Source: Bacillota bacterium (GTDB lineage Bacteria > Bacillota > Clostridia > Christensenellales > CAG-138). From it: 12,295 nucleotides of DNA. The DNA lies in contig JAEZIE010000244.1 in assembly GCA_023416175.1 (NCBI GenBank), positions 1 through 12,295 on the forward strand, given 5' to 3'. Numbering within the stretch: position 1 is the stretch's first letter; the number at the start of each line of letters is the position of its first letter. A model generated the notes under the pieces. That model made no database searches. It was not told where the DNA came from and saw only the letters and a list, made by a program, of their open reading frames with translations. Position numbers and translations under genes: made by a program. This document shows positions 7,783 through 12,295 of this stretch, piece after piece.

Positions 7783-7814
7783 AAAACCCCGGGATCTCCG
7801 GGGTTTTTCTTTAT
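7783..7814 (+). terminator. Intrinsic terminator after xylB
   Basis: A perfect 10-bp stem (7783-7792 with 7798-7807) with a 5-nt loop runs into TTTTTCTTTAT. It is a textbook terminator that isolates xylB from the TetR operon downstream. Confidence 0.92.
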
Positions 7815-7845
7815 ATCAAATTTATTTCCATTTTTTTATTTTCCT

Positions 7846-7861
7846 TGTTGACATGTCGACA
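7846..7861. promoter_or_regulatory. Candidate operator over the -35 box
   Basis: TGTTGACATGTCGACA is a 16-bp inverted repeat with one mismatched pair, centred on GACATGTC. It covers the whole -35 box. A bound dimer would block RNA polymerase, so it is a good candidate site for the adjacent TetR protein. An overlapping perfect 10-bp palindrome, ATGTCGACAT, lies at 7853-7862. Confidence 0.5.
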
Positions 7862-7876
7862 TTAAGATAATACAAT
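7848..7876 (+). promoter_or_regulatory. Strong housekeeping promoter of the TetR operon
   Basis: A perfect -35 box TTGACA (7848-7853) is followed after exactly 17 nt by TACAAT (7871-7876), 5 of 6 to the -10 consensus. Transcription would start near 7883, leaving a leader of about 75 nt before the regulator gene. The spacer and boxes are overlaid by palindromes listed separately, which is typical of a promoter under tight repression. Confidence 0.85.
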
Positions 7877-7905
7877 AACAATGTTAAAAAAAATAAACAA
7901 TGTTA
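7876..7905. repeat. Repeated AACAATGTTA element at the start site
   Basis: TAACA-A-TGTTA (7876-7886) is an inverted repeat that overlaps the end of the -10 box. The 10-mer AACAATGTTA recurs exactly at 7896-7905, 19 bp away, close to two helical turns. This spacing suggests two regulator sites on the same DNA face, either for the TetR protein or for a second regulator. Confidence 0.5.
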
Positions 7906-7959
7906 GGATAGTTTTATTAAAATTAGCATTATGGGAGTATAGCATAAAAGGAGAGCAGA

Positions 7960-8556
7960 ATGGACCCAAAGACCAAGGGGAGGCAAGAACTCAAACGGAG
8001 CAGAGGTAAACTGTACTTTCTTCAAGCGGCAAAAGTGATTATTGAAAGGGAAGGGGTAGAGGGCGTAACGGTGAGAAAGGTGGCGGACAGCGCGGGGTAC
8101 TCCTTCCCGACGCTCTACAGCTACTTTAAGGATTTAAACGAGCTGCTGTTGGAAACAAAGCAGTATATGATTCGGGAGCTTGTAGAAATTTTGCAGCAAA
8201 AATTCCGTTCCACGCTCCAGGATATGAATATAAAAAACGTATTCCAGTCCTATATGGAATACTATTTGGAGAACCCCAACGTTTTTAAATTCTTCTATTT
8301 TTATCAATGCCAGAAACCAGGCGAAAAATCACAGGATGCGGTCTTAGAACCGGACTTTGGCGCCATGTGGAACGAAGCGTTTGGGAGTTATGTGGAGAGC
8401 GGCAGATTACGGGCAACAGATATCGAAGTGGTGGCAAAAATTTGCATTTACGCCGTACATGGCATGCTGACATTGAGTTTCTCCAACAATGGCGACCTGG
8501 GCGATACAAAAAACCTGTACCGGGATCTCAACCTGATTGTTGATTATTTATTGTAA
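7960..8556 (+). CDS. TetR/AcrR-family transcriptional regulator
   Basis: This 198-residue protein is a one-component repressor that binds DNA as a dimer and releases it on binding a small ligand. The N-terminal helix-turn-helix lies at about 36-57, with VTVRKVADSAGYSFPTLYSY followed by F56 and K57, the usual TetR motif. The rest (about 65-198) is the helical ligand/dimer domain, rich in aromatic residues at 100-116 (YYLENPNVFKFFYFYQ), which would suit a hydrophobic or planar ligand; that is inference. AAAGGAG at 7947-7953 stands 6 nt before the ATG. It is the first gene after a strong promoter overlaid with palindromes, so autorepression is likely, and the flavodoxin gene follows by only 20 nt. 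The regulator therefore probably controls the whole flavin module. The inducer is unknown. Confidence 0.92.
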   Translation: MDPKTKGRQELKRSRGKLYFLQAAKVIIEREGVEGVTVRKVADSAGYSFPTLYSYFKDLNELLLETKQYMIRELVEILQQKFRSTLQDMNIKNVFQSYMEYYLENPNVFKFFYFYQCQKPGEKSQDAVLEPDFGAMWNEAFGSYVESGRLRATDIEVVAKICIYAVHGMLTLSFSNNGDLGDTKNLYRDLNLIVDYLL

Positions 8557-8576
8557 ATATAAGGAGGAAATCAATC

Positions 8577-9047
8577 ATGAAAGTCGGCATCGTGGTTCAC
8601 TCCCACACGGGGAACACGCTAATGGTAGCGCAAAAGCTGAAGGATAAGCTCTTAGCTGCAGGACATTCGGTGTCCCTTTTAAAAGTATCGGCTTTAAACG
8701 ACGAAGAGGGCGATGCTCAGAAAATCAGGCTCACTGAAAAGCCTGACGTCAGCGGATACGATGCGGTGCTATTCGGCGCCCCGGTGCGCGGCTTCTCGCT
8801 TTCCCCGGTCATGCAGGCATATTTGTCCCAAATCGGGTCTCTCAGCGGGAAAAAGGCCGCGTGCTTTCTGACGCAGCACTTCCCCCACCCATGGATGGGT
8901 GGAAACCGCGCAATGAAGCAGATGCTTACACTCTGTCAGACCAAGGGAGTTACCGTCTATGGAACGGGCATCGTCAATTGGTCGAACGTCGGAAACCGCG
9001 AAAAGCTGATACAGGCCGTAGTTGGAAAGCTCGGCGTTCTTGCGTAA
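8577..9047 (+). CDS. Flavodoxin-like FMN protein
   Basis: This 156-residue cytosolic protein has a flavodoxin fold and would bind FMN non-covalently as a one- or two-electron carrier or small NAD(P)H-independent reductase. The phosphate-binding loop SHTGNT is at 9-14, and a second flavin-contact segment LFGAPVRGFSLSP runs at about 65-77. After a lysine/glutamate-rich linker the alternating strand-helix pattern continues to the end. It lacks the cysteine-rich extension of ferredoxin-fused flavodoxins. AAGGAGG at 8561-8567 gives an excellent start. It lies 20 nt behind the TetR gene and 42 nt ahead of the FMN-binding gene, so it is almost certainly in the same transcript. Its likely partner is the membrane-bound flavin protein encoded next, but no direct contact can be shown from sequence. 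Confidence 0.88.
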   Translation: MKVGIVVHSHTGNTLMVAQKLKDKLLAAGHSVSLLKVSALNDEEGDAQKIRLTEKPDVSGYDAVLFGAPVRGFSLSPVMQAYLSQIGSLSGKKAACFLTQHFPHPWMGGNRAMKQMLTLCQTKGVTVYGTGIVNWSNVGNREKLIQAVVGKLGVLA

Positions 9048-9075
9048 GGCCCCGCTTCAAAAGGTCTTGGGGCAT

Positions 9076-9081
9076 AAGGAG
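9076..9081 (+). promoter_or_regulatory. Ribosome binding site that fixes the FMN-binding gene start
   Basis: AAGGAG ends 8 nt before ATG 9090. An in-frame TTG at 9084 is only 2 nt away from it and is rejected as a start. Just upstream, GCCCC (9049-9053) can pair with GGGGC (9069-9073) in a hairpin close to this site, which may tune translation between the two cistrons. Confidence 0.7.
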
Positions 9082-9089
9082 CTTTGAAT

Positions 9090-9494
9090 ATGAAAAAGAA
9101 ACGTGTCGTCATTCTTTGCGTTGTGCTTGCGGTGATTGCCGCAATCGTAATCGGTGTTTCCGCGATGCTGTCCGGAGTTCAGTCCAACCTGGAAGCACTC
9201 AAAGATCTGGAACTCCAGCAAGTTGATCTCACTGCGGTCAAAGACGGGGTCTATTCCGGCAGCTATTCCGCGTTCCCCGTTTCAGCCGAGGTGAACGTTA
9301 CGGTAAAGGATCACCGAATTACAGGTATCGATCTTATAAAGCACGACAATGGGCAGGGAACGCCGGCGGAGGTGATCCCTCAAAAAGTAGTCGAATCCCA
9401 ATCCTTGCAGGTAGACTCCGTATCGGGTGCTACATACAGCAGCAGGGTGATATTGAAGGCCATAGAAAATGCCCTGCTCGATGCCAATCCGTAA
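9090..9494 (+). CDS. Membrane-tethered FMN-binding protein (covalent flavin)
   Basis: This 134-residue protein has a positively charged start (MKKKR), one hydrophobic helix at about 6-28 acting as an uncleaved anchor, and an outward-facing FMN-binding domain (about 50-131). It belongs to the NqrC/RnfG-like FMN_bind family. The covalent flavinylation motif is complete: D109-S-V-S112-G113-A114-T115-Y-S-S118, where ApbE (a flavin transferase) links FMN by phosphoester to T115. The protein would carry electrons outside the membrane in contact with cytosolic or membrane donors. It is a stand-alone single-domain member, much shorter than NqrC or RnfG, and no Nqr/Rnf subunit or ApbE gene is in the window. 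It sits between the flavodoxin and a membrane protein in a TetR-controlled operon. There is no lipobox cysteine, so anchoring is by the helix. Confidence 0.92.
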   Translation: MKKKRVVILCVVLAVIAAIVIGVSAMLSGVQSNLEALKDLELQQVDLTAVKDGVYSGSYSAFPVSAEVNVTVKDHRITGIDLIKHDNGQGTPAEVIPQKVVESQSLQVDSVSGATYSSRVILKAIENALLDANP

Positions 9495-9511
9495 GAGAGG
9501 GAGAGGGATGT

Positions 9512-10252
9512 ATGGATGCATCAAACTATGGGAAGATATTGTCCGAGAAGGATAAAATAAACCTTCAAAACGAGGTGGGGCTCCCCGGGTGGGGGCAGCT
9601 TTACCGGATCGCCGGCATAGCGACGATTGCAATGCTGATCTTGATACCGATCCAGATAGCGGTCTACACCATATGGCCTACGCCAAAATCCGTTCCGGAG
9701 TGGTTCCAAATGTTGCAGAGCAGCTGGCTTCTTGGCCTGATGCACCTTGATCTGCTGTATATTGTCAACAATACGATCGTAGCCGTCATGTACCTTGCCT
9801 TTTATCTATCGCTCAGGCAGAAGAACGAGGCTTTGCTTTTGCTTGCCCTGATGAGTGGCTTGCTAGCCACTGCGGCATATTATTCCTCCAATCCGGCATT
9901 TGAAATGCTTTCTCTGAGCCGACAGTTCGCAATCAGTGTCTCAGAGCCGGAAAGATCGGTATTCCTTGCCGCAGGTCAGGCCTTGATTGCCCAGTGGAAA
10001 GGAACGGCATTCGATATCTACTATATATTGAGCGCCATTTGCCTAATCATCATAGCTGTTGTTATGTTTAAAAGCGCTATCTATGGCAAGGCGATGGCTG
10101 CGATTGGATTATCGTCTGGGATCCTTATGCTGATCCCCTCTACTGTCGACACCCTTGGGGTTTACTTCTCACTGGCTTCTCTCGTTCCATGGGTAGTATT
10201 TTCGGCACTGGCTGCCATTCAATTTTTACGGCTTTCCAGATCGGGAGGATGA
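9512..10252 (+). CDS. DUF4386-like six-helix membrane protein
   Basis: This 246-residue integral membrane protein resembles DUF4386 proteins, which have no established function. Six hydrophobic helices are visible at about 31-53, 73-98, 107-123, 166-186, 192-209 and 215-238. Family-like marks are GQLYRIAGIATI at the first helix, LLGLMHLDLLYIVNN (73-87) in the second, and a polar loop with PER near 146 before the fourth. One histidine (H78) and an aspartate (D80) lie inside the second helix and could serve a cofactor or proton path, but this is inference; there is no paired-histidine heme pattern. GGGAGAGGG at 9499-9507 precedes ATG 9512, 17 nt after the FMN-binding gene, so the two are co-translated. 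By position it could be the membrane partner of that protein. An ATGA at 10249-10252 would couple it to an alternative start of the next frame. Confidence 0.78.
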   Translation: MDASNYGKILSEKDKINLQNEVGLPGWGQLYRIAGIATIAMLILIPIQIAVYTIWPTPKSVPEWFQMLQSSWLLGLMHLDLLYIVNNTIVAVMYLAFYLSLRQKNEALLLLALMSGLLATAAYYSSNPAFEMLSLSRQFAISVSEPERSVFLAAGQALIAQWKGTAFDIYYILSAICLIIIAVVMFKSAIYGKAMAAIGLSSGILMLIPSTVDTLGVYFSLASLVPWVVFSALAAIQFLRLSRSGG

Positions 10253-10362
10253 TAAAAATTCTTTCTATTCTTTATTTTCTCCGTTCGCTCGCCGTGAATA
10301 TTTATAGGGTAGAGTACCCCGCTAGGAATAAAACGTCGAAACGGAATTGGAGCGAGACGATC

Positions 10363-10575
10363 ATGATTATTAAAATTGAGAATAGATGTGGTTGCTTAGA
10401 AATTGGGGATGGATTCGGCTGCATAGACATTTTTGTACCAGATGCATGCAGCAAGGAAAATTGTAGGAAAAGCGACGCTTGCACAGAAAAGTTCTTTATT
10501 GAAACGCCAAGGGCGGGCATTAAGGTTGCGGTGAAAGGAGGTAAGCCGGAAGGCGAAATCCGTCTGAAAGCTTAA
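10363..10575 (+). CDS. Six-cysteine 70-residue protein, unknown
   Basis: I do not recognise this protein. It has 70 residues and six cysteines at 9, 11, 20, 29, 34 and 40, giving C-x-C, then C, then C-x4-C-x5-C. A cysteine set this dense in a small cytosolic protein suggests a metal or Fe-S site or disulfides. The C-terminal part (44-70) is basic and free of cysteine. ATG 10363 is chosen because GGAG lies 10 nt upstream. The frame stays open further upstream: ATG 10249 overlaps the stop of the DUF4386-like gene as ATGA, and would add a 38-residue hydrophobic-then-basic extension, but its ribosome site directly abuts the ATG. The gene lies 110 nt behind the flavin operon and just before a terminator, so it may be its last member. 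The gap holds a short GGGTA/TACCC hairpin (10307-10319). Confidence 0.6.
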   Translation: MIIKIENRCGCLEIGDGFGCIDIFVPDACSKENCRKSDACTEKFFIETPRAGIKVAVKGGKPEGEIRLKA

Positions 10576-10620
10576 GAAAGGAAAACCTTTTAACCGTAAC
10601 ATCCGTTAGGGTTCTCATAC

Positions 10621-10656
10621 CGCCGATGGCTTTTGACCGTCGGCGATATTTTATTT
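10621..10656 (+). terminator. Intrinsic terminator after the six-cysteine gene
   Basis: A 9-bp stem (10621-10629 with 10637-10645, one G-U pair) with a 7-nt loop is followed by ATATTTTATTT. It would end the transcript of the TetR flavin operon and the small cysteine-rich gene. Confidence 0.8.
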
Positions 10657-10687
10657 GATGAATAGCCCTGTGATCTATCCACGAAAA

Positions 10688-10721
10688 CCGTTCATTTTTA
10701 CGCGTGAATGGTCATAAAAAT
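10688..10721. repeat. Overlapping inverted repeats before the LysM gene
   Basis: CCGTTCA (10688-10694) can pair with TGAATGG (10705-10711), including one G-U pair. ATTTTTA (10694-10700) can also pair with TAAAAAT (10715-10721). The two pairings exclude each other. They overlie the candidate sigma-E promoter, so a DNA-level operator role is as likely as an RNA role. Confidence 0.35.
10692..10720 (+). promoter_or_regulatory. Candidate sigma-E (sporulation) promoter
   Basis: TCATTTT (10692-10698) fits the Bacillus sigma-E -35 pattern KMATATT at 6 of 7 positions, and after 14 nt CATAAAAA (10713-10720) fits the -10 pattern CATACAMT at 6 of 8. The spacing is right for sigma-E, the mother-cell sporulation factor, and the gene it faces resembles sigma-E-controlled yaaH. 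No good housekeeping promoter is seen here. AT-rich DNA raises the chance of a random match. Confidence 0.35.
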
Positions 10722-10752
10722 CAACAGATGCGCAAAAGGGAAGTGAACGTCG

Positions 10753-11892
10753 TTGCAGGACTATATTGTACAGCCCGGCGATACGCTGTATTCCATCGCG
10801 CGGTTATTTGGAATGACTACCGAGCGGTTGCGCGCGCTCAATCCTGAAATTGCGGATACGGACGTCGTATATGTTGGACAGACGCTGCACATTCCCCAAA
10901 CCGGGCTGGTCCGCCCCGCAATCGAGGTCAATGCCTATACCTATCCCGTATACGATCCACAACAATGGAGTACCATGTTTCCGTACCTTACCTATTTGAG
11001 CATATTTGGACATGAGATTCGTCCTGGCGGTACGCTCACCGTCCCCGATAGTGCGCCCCTGGTCACGGCAGCGCGGCAAGCTGGCGTAGGGCCGCTGCTG
11101 GTCGTTACCAATACGGTGGAAGGGGTCTACTCGGGCGAACTGCTGCATGGCGTACTATCCGATCTTACGGCGCAGCAGACTTTGATCAACAATTGCGTTG
11201 AAGTGGCACTGACCTATGGATACTATGGGGTGAATTTCGGATTCGAGCAAATTTTGGTGGAGGATTACGGGCCCTATACCGCCTTCTTGGAGATGGCTGC
11301 AAACCGTCTGCACGTTGCCGGGCTGATTATCGTCGCCTCCATTCGGCTGGTTGTGGTATTGGAAAACCCAATTACTCTGCCCGAAGCGCTTCCCCTATAT
11401 AGCCGAATACTAGACCGCCTTATCATTACGCCAGGTGAGTACGTATGTTCTGCGGGACTCACTCCCATCGACGTCGTTCAGCAAGGGCTGGATTATGTTG
11501 CCCGGTACTTTTCCAACCCCAAAATACTGCTGGGCATCCCCAACTGCTGTTACCAATGGGAAGTGCCTTATCCGCCCAACGGTGAATACCGTGCGCTCTC
11601 CCCCGAGCAAGCGGACGCGCTCGTTCGTCGTACAGGCGCATACCCCGAGATCGACCCAGATACGCAAAGGGTCTTTTTCCGCATTTTGGAGGAAGGAAAC
11701 TTATCGTATGTCTTAGTCTGCGATTCCATGTATAGCCTGCTGGTACTGGAATTGGTGGAAATCTATAATCTCGCTGGAATCAGCTTCCGCACACTGAACC
11801 TTTTTAACCTGGCCAGCTATCAGGTGATAAGCGTGCGCTACGACATCCGGAAGGTACCGCCCCAGAGCGATGATTTTGCCATCAATGCGTAA
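10753..11892 (+). CDS. LysM plus degenerate GH18 protein (YaaH/SleL-like)
   Basis: This 379-residue protein has one N-terminal LysM domain (about 4-48, starting YIVQPGDTLYSIARLFG) that binds peptidoglycan sugar chains, then a GH18 barrel (about 56-366) of the spore-hydrolase type represented by YaaH and SleL. Family landmarks include GHEIRPGGTL, PLLVVTNT, the QWEVPY segment near 268 (for YDWxLPY) and YSLLVLELVEIYNLAGIS (for the usual ARSI...GL.GIS helix). The key motif, normally DGxxxDxE, reads YGVNFGFE at 158-165: the glutamate (E165) is kept, but both aspartates are replaced, by Y158 and G163. Reduced or lost hydrolysis is therefore expected. Only one LysM is present where two are common, and no signal peptide is seen, as in spore-coat members. 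The start is TTG 10753 behind AAGGGAAG. A possible sigma-E promoter lies upstream. A structural coat role is plausible. Confidence 0.88.
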   Translation: MQDYIVQPGDTLYSIARLFGMTTERLRALNPEIADTDVVYVGQTLHIPQTGLVRPAIEVNAYTYPVYDPQQWSTMFPYLTYLSIFGHEIRPGGTLTVPDSAPLVTAARQAGVGPLLVVTNTVEGVYSGELLHGVLSDLTAQQTLINNCVEVALTYGYYGVNFGFEQILVEDYGPYTAFLEMAANRLHVAGLIIVASIRLVVVLENPITLPEALPLYSRILDRLIITPGEYVCSAGLTPIDVVQQGLDYVARYFSNPKILLGIPNCCYQWEVPYPPNGEYRALSPEQADALVRRTGAYPEIDPDTQRVFFRILEEGNLSYVLVCDSMYSLLVLELVEIYNLAGISFRTLNLFNLASYQVISVRYDIRKVPPQSDDFAINA

Positions 11893-12172
11893 CGGAAGGC
11901 AAATTATCCAGGTTGTTATCTTCCCTGTCGTCCGGGAGAGACTTCAGATACTCGGTTCCTTTCCGGGTTGCTACTCCAACGCCTTGGATACCGCCTTGCT
12001 TGGCGAGCTCTACGCCCTCTTCTTTGCTCAAAATGCGGCCATCCGATAATTGATAGCCGGTGATACGCCCGTCCTCCTTAACCAATGCCGTAATTTCCTT
12101 TGCATCTGCATTGGGCGTTGGAACGTCCTTTAGTGCCATCATGGGCAGCTTTGATACATCACGGTTTTCCAT
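11882..12172 (-). CDS. DUF3892 small protein
   Basis: This 96-residue soluble protein contains a DUF3892 domain (function unknown, common in Bacillota). The core runs from about residue 27 to 77: a strand ITALVKEDGRITGYQLSDGR, a helix ILSKEEGVELAKQGGIQ and a final strand GVGVATRKGTEYLKSLPD, ending in the acidic, asparagine-rich tail DNNLDNLPS that I recall as frequent in this family. The N-terminal 20 residues are polar. The frame opens earlier at ATG 12205, but AAGGAG on the minus strand 5 nt before ATG 12172 fixes the shorter form. It converges on the LysM/GH18 gene and its 3' end overlaps that gene by 11 bp, with no terminator between them. Confidence 0.88.
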   Translation of the reverse strand: MENRDVSKLPMMALKDVPTPNADAKEITALVKEDGRITGYQLSDGRILSKEEGVELAKQGGIQGVGVATRKGTEYLKSLPDDREDNNLDNLPSVTH

Positions 12173-12177
12173 GTACT

Positions 12178-12183
12178 CTCCTT
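12178..12183 (-). promoter_or_regulatory. Ribosome binding site that fixes the DUF3892 start
   Basis: AAGGAG on the minus strand lies 5 nt before ATG 12172. It would lie inside the coding region if the upstream ATG 12205 were used, so the shorter start is preferred. From 12206 to the window end I see no gene, hairpin or convincing promoter. Confidence 0.75.
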
Positions 12184-12295
12184 GCTCGGTTCTGCAATTC
12201 CGCATGTACGTTTAGAAAATAGTGTTCCAAGAAAGAGAAGGGATATTCTGTTTTCCAAGGCCTGCGTATTTGTGACCGGTACGGCATCGTTGCGC

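Noticed and set aside
9084..9089. TTG start for the FMN-binding protein
   Set aside because: It is only 2 nt from the ribosome site; ATG 9090 has correct spacing.
9090..9494. NqrC or RnfG subunit
   Set aside because: The protein is too short and single-domain, and no other Nqr or Rnf subunit is present.
10363..10575. SCIFF-type ribosomal peptide (six cysteines in forty-five residues)
   Set aside because: Cysteine spacing and C-terminal half do not fit SCIFF, and there is no radical SAM maturase nearby.

Overview
The window looks like chromosomal DNA from a spore-forming, mainly anaerobic Clostridia-type member of the Bacillota. The clues are strong AGGAGG-type ribosome binding sites, TTG starts, intrinsic terminators, a flavodiiron oxygen reductase, a LysM/GH18 protein of the spore-hydrolase (YaaH/SleL) type, and small DUF3892 and DUF4177 proteins. 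Base composition is roughly balanced. A Christensenella-like host is possible but cannot be established from the sequence. I see no rRNA, tRNA, CRISPR array, insertion sequence or prophage gene.

Left part (1-4300). A terminator-like hairpin from an upstream gene is followed by an oxygen-defence pair: an FprA-type flavodiiron protein, then an Mn-type superoxide dismutase 61 nt downstream, closed by a strong terminator. A D-2-hydroxyacid dehydrogenase converges on it. Next comes a translationally coupled pair of small cytosolic proteins (DUF4177 and an unrecognised 107-residue protein). A perfect 13-bp hairpin separates this pair from a convergent single-domain cupin gene.

Middle (4300-7810). 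A membrane-anchored PAS-GGDEF diguanylate cyclase with a degenerate inhibitory site starts at a TTG. It is followed by a stand-alone xylulokinase that ends in a clear terminator.

Right part (7810-10660). A near-consensus housekeeping promoter overlaid with palindromes drives a TetR regulator and, co-directionally and closely spaced, a flavodoxin-like protein, a membrane-tethered FMN-binding protein with an intact covalent-flavin motif, and a six-helix DUF4386-like membrane protein. A 70-residue, six-cysteine protein follows after 110 nt and ends in a terminator. I read this as a self-regulated flavin redox module at the membrane. It is the most interesting unit in the window. Its substrate and inducer are not visible.

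End (10660-12295). A LysM plus GH18 protein of the spore-hydrolase type has lost two acidic residues of its catalytic motif and has a candidate sigma-E promoter. Its 3' end overlaps a convergent DUF3892 gene by 11 bp. The last 90 bases hold nothing I can recognise.
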